Assembly (NCBI GenBank): GCA_011033025.1
Contig: WFMF01000014.1
Coordinates: 682,001-746,000, forward strand
Length of the DNA: 64,000 nucleotides
Direction: 5' to 3'
Origin: Beroe forskalii
Taxonomy: Eukaryota > Ctenophora > Nuda > Beroida > Beroidae
Shown: positions 22,060-34,500 of the stretch, piece by piece
Numbering within the stretch: the first letter of the stretch is position 1
Layout of the letters: each line of letters begins with the position of its first letter
Program-made: the position numbers and the translations under genes
Notes under the pieces: model-generated
What the model saw: only the letters and a program-made list of their open reading frames with translations
Told to the model about the DNA's origin: nothing
Databases searched by the model: none

Positions 22060-22159
22060 TGAAGGCATTTCTTCTATGGATCCCGTCAAAGACTATGGTT
22101 GGAGTTGTTGGAGAGTTCTGTGGCTTGACTACAAAGATGACTGTATTTGTTCTACAAAG
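22060..22159 (+). repeat. Direct repeat flanking the junction element (right)
   Basis: Near-identical partner of 20031-20131, beginning TCTGATGAAGGCATTTC and ending GTTCTACAAAGAA. Confidence 0.6.
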
Positions 22160-22335
22160 AATAATTTATAAGTAGTTAAGTAATAAACAAGTCAACAAAG
22201 TCAGGATATCCTAGCACATTAATAACATGAAATAAGTACTACTTCTAGGAATGTGAAATGGAAAACTGGGGTAAACTATAAAAGAACTTATAATTCACAA
22301 GGGGTGGTATTTCTTGCGGTGATTAGTAAGATGAG

Positions 22336-22392
22336 TTCCTTAGCCCGCATAGGTGTGTGTACGCACCGCACAGGGATATACGTGTTTAGCAA
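22336..22392 (+). mobile_element. Short MITE, TTCCTTAGCCCGC variant, perfect 9-bp TSD
   Basis: It runs from TTCCTTAGCCCGCATAGG to CGTGTTTAGCAA. It is flanked by TAAGATGAG on both sides (22327-22335 and 22393-22401). This is the shortest family member (57 bp), and its perfect duplication shows recent movement. The surrounding 22160-22670 is otherwise AT-rich with nothing recognisable. Confidence 0.75.
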
Positions 22393-22678
22393 TAAGATGA
22401 GGCATAATGTAGAATTCACAAAGTGAAAAAAGGCATGGAATTATCAATACTTTAATAGCTAGAAAAACCCAAAATTCATTAGAACCCCAATGCTGGTAGT
22501 AGTTGATAAAGTCAATGAGATAATATGTCATTTGAGAAATGGTATAGAAGCATAGAGAACTGCTCAATGTTTGATCTGGCCCTTACAATCAAAGTCATTT
22601 TTGTCCTTAGGGATTTTTCACATATTATATAATCATCAAGGAGGGAGGGGGTGTTTTCAAATGATTACATTTGCTTTG

Positions 22679-22745
22679 CCCTAACCAGCGCCCTGGTTTC
22701 GCGCACGGAGTGCGCGGCGCGGCAAGCGCTAAACCCTGGTTAGGG
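22679..22745. repeat. GC-rich hairpin
   Basis: CCCTAACCAG and CTGGTTAGGG arms bracket a GCGCACGGAGTGCGCGG core. It sits just left of block 2. Confidence 0.45.
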
Positions 22746-23039
22746 GAAACCAATGCCATTGGTATGATACCTTCGCCGTGCAGATTATATCCTTCCTAAA
22801 CCCCCCAATGGTGCCATTTGATGAGTTGATGGCACCAATGGAGATTTATTGGTACCAATGGTGCAGTGATGGCTGAAATGGCACCCCCTTATCGCCATTG
22901 GTACCATTGGCGATCACCATTGGTACCACTTATGACTTAACCACTACCATTGGCGATCGCCATCGGATGTCATTTAAATGATGTCAATGACGCCATTAAG
23001 AAGTGATACTAAACTTCAAATCGAGATCGCCATTAGAGG

Positions 23040-24106
23040 TTCCTAAGCCCGCATAGGTGTGTGTAGGGGTGTCACAACGCGTACTTGCGCACAAAGTACT
23101 AGCACAATTTTGCGAAGAAAAGTGAAACACAATTTTTTGCAGTTAAAATAAAATAACTTGAGATGTAATATCTGGATCGATCTGAAATTCGGATATATGG
23201 TGTAAAACCTAAAATTACAGGTTCCTGGTTAAGAAAATTTCAAAATTTTGCCCCAAACCAAAGTTATGGGCCAAAATGTCACTAAAATGTCATAAAAAGT
23301 CACTAAACTTGTAATTACTCTTCTCCTGGGGCAATTTTTAAGATTCTAAAAAACCAGGACATCTCCAAATTTTGTTCTTCGACATTTCTGAAAGTTTTAT
23401 GACGATTCGATGAAAAATGAAAAAACGGTAGGTCTCCTAGATCCCAATTTTTCACTGCGACACGCGAAACTGACAAAATATACCAAACATAACGAAACTG
23501 ATCAGCGCGCACGTGCTACGTTACAACATTTAGAATTGCGCGCGCTGTTTGAATGCACGTGGGCGCTTGCGAGCTATATAACAGTGTTTTCAGATTTGTT
23601 CTACGTCTATCCTGAGCCAAGTTATGGACAAAATACGTCCGAATTTTTCCGAATTTTGACCAGTTGACTTTGGAGATAGATAATTCTACTTTTACATCAT
23701 GTATTTCCCTGAAAGTTTCAAGAAACGTTAAAGGAAGGATTAAGCTTTGATTTCCATGTTTTATCTTGTAATTTGAGCGATTATTTTTCTTTCCATCGCG
23801 TGTTGAGTGAGGACGATTGATATGCGTAATTTCAAGCAAAATTTCGGCGTTGCATATTTTCACCGCGGATGCTGTCCTAGTGCAGCCTATAACTTCCTCA
23901 AATCATCAAATTGGCCAATAAAACTTAGTTTGTTTAAGAGTACTCATCGTGCTGATCATTTTGGTACCATTTTTGTGGGGATTCTTCAAATTTCATTTTT
24001 TATGTGACACCCCTAGTGTGTGTACGCGCCGCGCGCTTCCCTACGGGACACACTGTGCTGGGGAAGCGCGCCGCGCGAGCCACACAGGGATATACGTGTT
24101 CAGCAA
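23040..24106 (+). mobile_element. Short MITE (TTCCTAAGCCCGC family) carrying another element
   Basis: The head TTCCTAAGCCCGCATAGG at 23040 and the tail ATATACGTGTTCAGCAA at 24106 belong to one MITE. It is flanked by a perfect 9-bp duplication, CATTAGAGG (23031-23039 and 24107-24115). Block 1 has the site empty at about 3720-3728 (CATTAGAGG once). The 952-bp element at 23064-24015 later entered it. Confidence 0.75.
23064..24015. mobile_element. hAT-like non-autonomous element
   Basis: The terminal inverted repeats are TAGGGGTGTCACA and TGTGACACCCCTA. It is inserted in a GT run with GTGTGTG on both sides; slippage makes 7 or 8 bp equally readable. A TAGGGGTGT-type end with an 8-bp duplication is typical of hAT elements. 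The largest open frame (115 codons) has no transposase features, so it appears non-autonomous. Confidence 0.65.
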
Positions 24107-25528
24107 CATTAGAGGGAATGGCACCAAGGTTGTCATTCAGTTATGGTGACAATGTCGCTATTGGAGCCATTAAAATGGCACCAATTTAATACCGACAGTG
24201 GTGCCATTGGCATCAATGGAACATTTGCAATTTGGCACCATCGGCGCCATTGGACGTATTGGTACCAATGGTGCCACTGGCACCATTTAAAATTAAATGG
24301 CATCAATGGTGCCATTGGCTCGGCTCTATTGCTATCATTGACCCCAATGGTGCCACCAGCACCATAAAGATGGCACCAATTGTGATATAATTGCGATGAC
24401 GATGGCAATGATTCCAATGGTGCCACTAAAATTGTGCCATTGGTACCATAGGTGGCAATTATGGTACCATTCTTACCATGGACTCAAATGGTACCATTGG
24501 TCACATTTAATGGTGCCAGTGGCGCCAATGGTAGCAAATGCAATAGAGCCAATGGCACCATTGAATGGTGCCAGTGGCGCTAATGGCACCATTGGTACCA
24601 CTTATCGCACTGGTTCCAAATGATCCATTGGTGCCAATGGCACCATTTGCATTGTTGGTATTAAAATGGAACCATTTTAGTGGCGCCATTAGCACCAATA
24701 GCGTCATTGTCACCAATGGCAACATTGGTGCCTCACCCTTCTAAATCTAATGGCTATCTCGACTTTAGTATCGCTTCTTAATTGAATAGTGGCAATGGCG
24801 CCATTATTAATGGCGCCATTGCCACTATTTAAATAATAACTCGGGCTCGCAAACCGCCGCGGGGGGCTTGCCAGCCCCCTGATAATAATTAGAGTTTTGT
24901 CGCTTGACAACTCAAGTAGTTCTCACTACCTTGTTTAAATGGTTCCATTCGCATCCAATGGCGATCGCCAATGGTACCAATGGCGATAGGGTGCACCATT
25001 GGTGCCTTGTCAGCCATCACCATTGGAACCAATGGATCTCCATTGGTGCCATCTAGTAGCGCCATTGGTGATATGTGCTACCCGGTATGACACTTTCGCC
25101 TTCTGGCCACATGCGTAATCCACATGATTGTACTTGTCTCGCAGATCTAAATTAATTAATTGAAATGGGTCTGACGACGTCAGACAAATATGTACAATGA
25201 TAATCAAAATGATCATACAATTTAGTGCAATTTTGGGCAGAAATGATCAAAATAAACTTTTAGTTTTAAAAAGATACAATACTATCCCAGAATAATTTGA
25301 AGCTCAAAGTTTGGTTTAACTGACTTACTGATAAGACCGGCCAATTACCAATGAGATGAGATTATTCATTTAGAGAGCATTTAAGAAAAGTTAATTGTTG
25401 GTTAAATTGTTCATGCTGAAAGTCAGGGTCAACCGATATATTTCACATAAATTGAACATGCAGTATCTTCTGTAATTGTACTTGTCCAGAGTTCTGAGAT
25501 TGTTTTTTTTCCAGAAATAGCCTGCTGA

Positions 25529-28500
25529 TCACGCCTCACGAGGGTTTCTGCCCCTTCCACGAATACGATCAGCCTTGCTTTTAGCTCTATAGCCCCCCAT
25601 CCAAGACTTGGAGTCGACAATCGCTTGAGCTTCTGCGGAAAATAATGATTTAACTGAAGTACAATTACAAAGAATAATTTAACAAAAGAAAAAGTTTATG
25701 CAATGATTATGGAGCAATTCTACAGTACTACGACTTTTCCTACAAAACAAAAGGGTTTATCATTTCAACAATTATTGTTGAAATTTAGTTAGATTGATTT
25801 ATTTAGATTAGATTTAGTTAGATTGATTTATTTTGACTATATTTCATATTGAATATGAAATATAGTCAAAATAAATCAATCAAACTAAATAAATCTAAAT
25901 ATATGAATTAGCTAATTCAATAATCTGTCGCATGATCTACCTAGCATCTGGTCTGCACACTCGCAAGCTCTCTGCTCCTGCTTGACAGCGTTACCCCCGA
26001 ACTTGCAGGTCCTCATCTGGTTACAGTTCCCGCCTTTCCTTCTGAGGAAGAAGTCAATCAGCTTTAAATGGGGATGGCAACAACGTGACTTTTATATCCC
26101 TCATAAATGAAGAAAATTGGGTGATTTCACCATTCTGACGTCACTTATTTGTCAATTAGGTCTTGCAGAAACAGACTGGAAATTTTCAGTTCAATCGGAT
26201 TCGGACTAGCATTAAATTTCAGCTTTCTCGTTGCCTGAGAAACTAACCACCTGAACAGTCCTAAAAACCAGCGTTTATGTGGTAAAAATAGTGTTTCTGG
26301 ATTATACAGGGAGAATATCGAAAATTGGTGGATATAATTGGGGTAGTGGTGATTTGAAAACATATTCACCATTTTTTGGTCACCCACGGGACCTCTTTAT
26401 GAGCGACTAGAACGACCAAAGGGTCAAAAACGGCATTCCCTTGCCGAAAAACGAAACTTTCCTAAGCTCTAAGCGTATGTTATTATTACTATTCTAGTGA
26501 CTCACCCCACACAGATTGACCAGTGTCCCCAAACACACTTCTCGACTTCCTCTGATGAACTATCGCAGGAGTTGGAGAATGAAAAGGGGGGTGTAAGACT
26601 GAGGGTTAGATTTTGGAATGAGATCAATCGTGGCAGACTAGATCGATATAAAATTCGGATCAATTGAATCTTGAAGTTGACGCACATGTGCTTTCATCGT
26701 CCTTGCAGATTGCCTCAAAAGTCGTGGTCAGCTCGTACTCAGATGATACGAAGTTTGAAAATGGAAAAAAGTTTTTATCAAATGACACGAAGTCTGAAAA
26801 TGGAAAAAAGTTTATATCAAAAGTCGAATGTTGAACAAACAACAATACTCCAATCAAAAAGAACACCATAACAGAAACAACAGGGATAAGTTGATGTTTG
26901 TTGGCATGAACTCCCAACTAACACCCCACTAACTTGCTTCCAAGAGAAGGTTGGCTAGCTCGTGGAACTGATCGAAGTAGTCTATCTTAGTGACCAACTC
27001 GAATCCGGAGATACCCCTAAGCTCCGCCTCGTTTACATCGTCAGTCACTCCCAGCGCCACGATGTCTATACCGTCATCCGTCCTGTGGCAGACAGAGGAG
27101 GGGTTATATTGCTGTGATTCGGTCATCGGATACTGTGGTCACCACAGTATCCGATGGCCGGATGGCCACAGTGTGGTATCCGATGGCCACAGTGTGGCGT
27201 CTCAACCTTTTAGCGCGGCGCGTTGCATTGAAAGTACCTTGATCGCTGTCACGCACTCTTGAGGCGCGGTGTAATACGCCGCGCAGCCAAAAGGTATTCA
27301 TCAGGCGCGGTGTGTTTTACGCCGCGCCTCAACACCAGCTATATATAAGTATATACCGGGAGACTGGTCTGTTCCCTTTTCGTAGTAGCAGTTGGCAGAC
27401 ACAATATGGAGCTAATTCGGAAATTATAGAAAGAAAGAAGTGTGAAAGTGTTTCGGATGTTAGGCTAGGAGTAGGATAAGGTTTCACGAACCTCATTTGT
27501 GTGGCAATGGACACCGGGGAGCCTCCGACGTTGGATTTTCCGTCGGTTATCAGGATTGCAACTTTCTTGTAGCTGGAGGTTGCTTGAAGGAGCTGTCTGG
27601 CTACCTGGAGAGGGATGAAGTAGTGCATAGGAGAAATGTAGAAAAGCAATATGAAAGATTATTCCCTTTTCTGCGGCTTGCCTTTGGATTTAGCTTATAT
27701 TTGGTAGTTAGGAGCCACCAATTAGTAATACAGCGATGCCCAATGGAACCCCCAGAAGTGAATCCTGTGTGGATCCCCACGCATGTGACCGGGCATACAC
27801 TTCTGTCAAGAGAGTGCCACTAATGCAACCCTAGACCTGACTCGTCATTACAAGTTCAGGTTGGCCCTGAGTCGTTGGCTGGAATACTTTATCTTATCCA
27901 AAAGGCACCATGATATTTGGGAAGGGGGGGGGGGACTCCCGGCCACATCATGCTGCTCCGCGAGGGACAGAGCCTCTCTCGATAGAGAGCTTCTTACTGG
28001 GGTCGTGTCTTTTCAGGGACAGATTGTAACTTCTTGATTTGATACTTGATAGTGATTTTCATAAAAAGTTATGAGCAAAACCATTGAAAAGTGAATTGGC
28101 CAAAAACATGAAAACATAGAAAACAAAAAGTTTCGTAAGCGGAGGGCTATTCTGTTTCTAAGCAACATGAAACAGAAAAATGGCCAAGGCTAGAAAATTG
28201 TAAAATGTTGTCTGAAAGTGAGGGTGTAACTGCAAAACTGGGGGTATTTCTCATGCGATAACTATTTAAAATTGTTCAAATCTTCGTAAACAAGTTGCCG
28301 CCGAGTGAGCCATTTATTAGAATTTTTGATGCGGTAAAAAGTATGATTTTATGATCAATTTGCATTGGATAGGTGCAGGGAGAATATGAAATATTAATAT
28401 TAATATTTCTTTGCCTTTGAATTGTTATGATTCCCTGCACACTTTCTCATGGGGCATGATTGACGGTGCTATGCAACATCTGTCATAGTTTTATAACAAA

Positions 28501-31500
28501 AGCTTAGAAATATTATCATCTTAAATGAGTAATAGTAATATGTATGACTCATACACATTACTATTACTCATTTCAGATGAGAAAATTTCAAAGCTTTTGT
28601 TATCAAAGCTTTTGAATTTTTCAAAGTTTCATGTGGCACGAATTGAGAGGTAACAGTATTCACCTCATGACACAGAATCACCCCGCAATCTTCTTACACG
28701 GCACGAGTGTATCCAGCCATTGCAGCCCTGTGTCTTACAAAATTATCGGATACTTCGAAAATTGTCCAATTTAATGTCTATTAAAACTGCTTTGCTGTAC
28801 CATGGACTGAAACCACTCTGTCGCCAGTCGTGTCCGATGTTTTGCTTATATATGTATTTTTAAATTATCCTGTGTATCCTGAATTTAAAGTTTGTGTAGT
28901 TTAGCTAACAAATGCTTGTGAATTGTAATAATATTTGTGATTAGCAAATCTTAGCCAGATTCAAATGAAACCTTTTGCAATTTGCATCATGTTTGCTACG
29001 TGAAACTGCGTTTCATTGTTGTCTTTCGTTTGGGACTTTGGTCAGTGTTGCATATATTTGCATGTACGAGATTATGTTCTGTATACATGAATATCCTTAT
29101 AGAGAACTTTATTTAAAAGAGCCCAAGGAAATTGTGAGAAGCAAGAGATTGAGAATAAGTTATTTGTTGTTCGGATATGGCCTAGCCTGGCGAGCTTAGT
29201 GGATGTCCTTGCTGAACGGCATGTTAAACAAGGAACTGAAGCTGAGAGGTTCCGTTCAGTCCGAGCAGCTATTGGGTCAAATGTTGGTATACCTACAAAG
29301 TGTGTTTCTCAACACAACCCCAGATTACTATAAGATGCCCCATGTCAGGGTTTTGACAGTTTTTTCATCATTTTATCCCTCAAATTCAATAGGCATTCAT
29401 GATTTGGTGTAAGCATTACATAAATCATCAATTAAGACACTGACACAATCATTTAATAACATCCATGACCCAGCTGTGTCGACAAGCGTGACGTCGCAGT
29501 GTCGTGATATGGACACTACCAACAGAGAAGGCAATGACACTGATAAAGACGCTGATAAAGACACTGATAAAGACACCGGTCAGAGCCTGAGTAACGGATT
29601 CAGCAACTGTACGCCTCTCTTTTGGCTAGCTACCGCAGCGGCATCTGTGGGTTGTGGCTTTCAACATGGCTACGCCCTTGCAATCCTTGGCAACACTCTA
29701 CCCATTATCAAAAACAGGTTCGATGTCTCTGACGTTTACATGAGTGGTATAGTAAGTGGGAATGCCCTGGGAGCTATTCTTGGAGCTGTGTTGGCTGGAT
29801 ATGCTGCTGACAGATTGGGCAGACGGAAAGCACTCTTTCTGAACAGCATCTTCCTCAATGTCGGTTGGAGTTTGATGGCTGGAGCCCCCTCACAACATTT
29901 CTTCTTGGTGGGTAGAGTGGCAGTAGGGTTTGGGGTAGGAGCTGCATCAGTCCTGGGGAACATGTTCCTATCCGAGATATCCCCAGTCTCCATCAGAGGC
30001 TTCATAGGGAACATGTTCACACTTGCCGGATCTGTCGGCTTTTTACTCTCTTTTGCTCTTAGCATACCACAAGTCATCGGCCATAAGGACATCGGCTGGA
30101 GACTGGTCTTTGCTTTTCCCATCCCAATGGTATTTTTTCAGGATGCGGTGCTCATAGCTTGTCCAGAAACGCCTCCTTATCTGGCTAGTATAAAACGGGA
30201 AATTCACGGGACATTGGCATCATTGGCAAAGTATCGTAAGGTTTTATCTGAACAAGAGGTAGAAAATGTTGTATATGGTGAGGCAGATGTAAATCATACA
30301 GGAAATCGTGTTCTGTTTCTCCGGGAAATCTTATCAGACTCCGGACATCGTCTTGCTCTCATAATAGGTCTGATCCTACACAGCTCAAGAGAACTAAGTG
30401 GCATCAGTGCTGTGTACAGCTACACCCTTCAGATATTTGAAGAAGCAAATGTTTCAGATCCAGAACTAGGGACAGTCGGGATTGGACTGATCACTGTATT
30501 CACAGCGGGATTGGTAGCTCTCTTAGCTGACAGGATTGGACGTAGATTCATCATGATATCAGGACTTGTGGTATTAATTGCTGCTCAAATTAGCATCGGA
30601 GTATCCCAAACGTGTTACAGAACTGGCAAATTACTGCTTTGGTCGTGTGGGGGAGAATGGACTGGGCCTGTTGCTTTGGTTTCCGTGTTTGTTTTCACAG
30701 CAGGCTTTGTCTCAAGTCTAGGGTCAATATTGTGGATCTATGTCAATGAAATAACAGCCCCAGAAGCTAGGGGCAAAACCAACCTTGTATGTTTTGCCAT
30801 CCACTGGGGTCTATCCATGGTCGTTCTCTTTTCTTATGATTGGATAGACAAGAGTCTCGCTCCGTACACTTTCTTCCTTTTTGCAGGATTACTTACACTT
30901 TTCTTAATCCTGGTAGTGTTGATGATGCCCGAGACGAGCAACAAACCCGTACATCAGGTGTGTCATGAGCTTAGAGAGCAGTCAAAACGCTGGCCTCCAA
31001 CTGTTGCTTTCCTTAAAAAGTGTAGCACTGTACATCCTTCCAATGATGTTGCTAGCGCAAAGTCACAAGTTTACTCCACTCCCTAATGAGTTACTACTGG
31101 GATTTAGAAGTTACTGGGATTTTGAAATTACTGCAAGTTTCTGATTTAGAAGTTACATAATTTTGCAGAACTTTCTTGCTTAGAAAATATAATAGACCGC
31201 AGTGACAGAATACAGAAGCGCAGAATTTCACTACTCTATTTGGTTGTCACCGTCTCAAGCATTATATTTATGATTCAATATTATGTATTGATTGAAATGC
31301 GATTCAATAACATTTGTCTTTATTAAATTTGTCTTTATTAAGAATTTTTATCCATCCGTGTATTTTTCCCTCCCCAACGCCTTTTTGTTTTACAAAAAGG
31401 CATTGAAGAGGGTTGGCAGAGATCGTGGTAAGGAAGGTGAGAAATCTGAAATAGGATTTGTGTATATGAGGTACAGATTTACAATAGAACTACTGTAATT

Positions 31501-34500
31501 ACTGGAAAAGTGCCCGGATTGCTCCTTTATAATATCAGTCGCGAAAATGACAGCCGGTGTCCGTCCGTCCTCACCAATTTTCATGTTTTCATGATTCTTA
31601 AACTTGTGAGACTTGACTCAAACAGTTAGAGACTTGTGAGGCTTGACTTAAACAGTGAGAGGCTTGTGAGGCTTGACTCAAACAGTTAGAGACTTGTGAG
31701 ATTTGACTTAAACAGTTAGAGACTTGTGAGACTTGACTTAAACAGTTAGAGACTTGTGAGACTTGACTCAAACAGTTAGAGACTTGTGAGACTTGACTTA
31801 AACAGTTAGAGACTTGTGAGATTTGACTTAAACAGTTAGAGACTTGTGAGACTTGACTTAAACAGTTAGAGACTTGTGAGACTTGACTTAAAACAGTTAG
31901 AGACTTGTGAGACTTGACTTAAACAGTAAGAGACTTGTGAGACTTGACTTAAAACAGTTAGAGACTTGTGAGACTTGACTTAAACAGTTAGAGACTTGTG
32001 AGACTTGACTTAAACAGTTAGAGACTTGTGAGACTTGACTTAAACAGTTAGAGACTTGTGAGACTTGACTTAAACAGTTAGAGGCTTGTGAGACTTGACT
32101 TAAACAGTTAGAGACTTGTGAGACTTGACTTAAACAGTTAGAGACTTGTGAGACTTGACTTAAACAGTTAGAGACTTGTGAGACTTGACTTAAACAGTTA
32201 GAGACTTGTGAGACTTGACTTAAACAGTTAGAGACTTGTGACGAGACTTGACTTAAACAGTTAGAGACTTGTGAGACTTGACTTAAACAGTTAGAGACTT
32301 GTGAGACTTGACTTAAACAGTTAGAGACTTGTGAGACTTGACTTAAACAGTTAGAGACTTGTGAGACTTGACTTAAACAGTTAGAGACTTGTGAGACTTG
32401 ACTTAAAACAGTTAGAGACTTGTGAGACTTGACTTAAACAGTTAGAGACTTGTGAGACTTGACTTAAACAGTTAGAGACTTGTGAGACTTGACTTAAACA
32501 GTTAGAGACTTGTGAGACTTGACTTAAACAGTTAGAGACTTGTGAGACTTGACTTAAACAGTTAGAGACTTGTGAGACTTGACTTAAACAGTTAGAGACT
32601 TGTGAGACTTGACTTAAACAGTTAGAGACTTGTGAGACTTGACTTAAACAGTTAGAGACTTGTGAGACTTGAGACTTAAACAGTTAGTTAGAGACTTGTG
32701 AGACTTGACTTAAACAGTTAGAGACTTGTGAGACTTGACTTAAACAGTTAGAGACTTGTGAGACTTGACTTAAACAGTTAGAGACTTGTGAGACTTGACT
32801 TAAACAGTTAGAGACTTGAGACTTGACTTGACTTAAACAGTTACAGAGACTTGTGAGACTTGACTTAAAACAGTTAGAGACTTGTGAGACTTGACTTAAA
32901 CAGTTAGAGACTTGTGAGACTTGACTTAAACAGTTAGAGACTTGTAGACTTGACTTAAACAGTTAGAGACTTGTGAGACTTGACTTAAACAGTTAGAGAC
33001 TTGTGAGACTTGACTTAAACAGTTAGAGACTTGTGAGACGACTTAAACAGTTAGAGACTTGTGAGACTTGACTTAAAACAGTTAGAGACTTGTGAGACTT
33101 GACTTAAACAGTTAGAGACTTGAGACTTGACTTAAACAGTTAGAGACTTGTGAGACTTGACTTAAACAGTTAGAGACTTGTGAGACTTGACTTAAACAGT
33201 TAGAGACTTGTGAGGCTTGACTTAAACAGTTAGAGTTAGTCCGTTATATAATTCTGCATATCATGTTGGCATGTTGTATTAATTACCGACCATCAACAAG
33301 CTTCGAGCTAATGGACATACATGATAGGCTATAATGCTCAGCAATAAGGCAACACGTACGTACTGAGTTTTTTTAAAGATCATTTGACACAGCTATTATA
33401 TAATTCATCAACAATTACTTTTTATAAGCCTCTTACGATGCATTGACGGCAGCAAGATTTAAATTTGCATGCTGACCCCACCCCTAAATCATTAGGGGGG
33501 GGGGGGTATAGGACACTACGGCTCAGGACTCTAGGGCACTGTACTCTACGGCACAGGACACTACGGCACAGGACTTTTGGGTACACTTTGGTTTCAGGGT
33601 GGACTCTGCGGCACATACAATTCAAGCACCACCAATTAATTCGTTAATACTACCGTGAATCATAGGTGTATTTTGGGAAGGGTCAAAAAGGAGGGCAAAT
33701 TGGACCTAAAAGAGGGCAAAAAGAGGGCATGATAGGGCGCCCTCTCAAAAAAGAGGTCAGTTCGGAAGCTATGGCGGACGCAAACGTCTAATTTCCTTAA
33801 CCACACAGTATGAGTATTCACCACACCGGATTTACTACACAGTATCCACGTGTAGGGGTCCTCATTATCAACTCACCTTGAGAGCACCGTTAGTGTTGGT
33901 AGCCCCCGGGCTGTATCTGATCTGGTTCTGAGTGAACTGGTTGACGACAGCACACATCGTGTTCTCGCAGCACGGATTGATGGGAACTGCTACCCGTGTG
34001 GAGTACGTCACCACGCCCGAACACACCGTCACGCCCTCGTCAGCGGCTTTGATGGTCAGCTGGGTGCGATAATTGTAGAAGAATATCGTCAATCTTATCC
34101 AGGCTATCTGATGTTCAAGCAAGGTAGTAATCACTCATCGATTATCATGAATTTCATCGCGTAATAAAGTGATTATCTATGTTCGGTAATAGGTACTATA
34201 TAGTTCATGGAGCACATAATACCCAGGATTTCGAGTAGTGTCTTGACGAATCCGAGGGTTGTAAGGAAGTTCTGGTGGCCGACACTGCCCGAGGAGTCGA
34301 GGACCAGAGCCAGGTTGAGGTGGCACTTGACGTCCGGACACGCCGCTATGGTCGGCACGTTGTCGTAGTTGGAAGGTCGGTAGTAGGACTTCTGAGCGGG
34401 CGCCCCCTGGATGCTCATCCGACTCAAGTCCGCGAAGGAGTACTTCCTGCTCTTGCTCTTGCCTCCTCGAGCAAGTTCAGCCTTGCGAGCATGGGATTCA

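Larger units (their letters stand above)
22755..25100. mobile_element. CCATTGG/GGTACC-rich foldback element, copy 2, with nested insertions
   Basis: Counterpart of 3378-4701, ending with the same GGTATGACACTTTCGCC. Its left part is rearranged: the giant hairpin seen in copy 1 is shortened and the terminal word is inverted. It is interrupted at 23040-24106 by a MITE, which in turn holds a hAT-like element. A GC-rich insert at about 24840-24885 (CGGGCTCGCAAACCGCCGC) is absent from copy 1. No coding function. Confidence 0.6.

Noticed and set aside
28975-29199. 74-codon frame upstream of the transporter as an extra exon
   Set aside because: Not conserved in block 1, no signal or family motif, and it ends inside the block-2-only insertion.
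29476-29508. Transporter start at the GTG 33 bp upstream
   Set aside because: A GTG start is not expected in an animal nuclear gene; the first in-frame ATG is at 29509.
31602-33236. CRISPR array
   Set aside because: Units are contiguous without unique spacers, and the setting is a eukaryotic intron.
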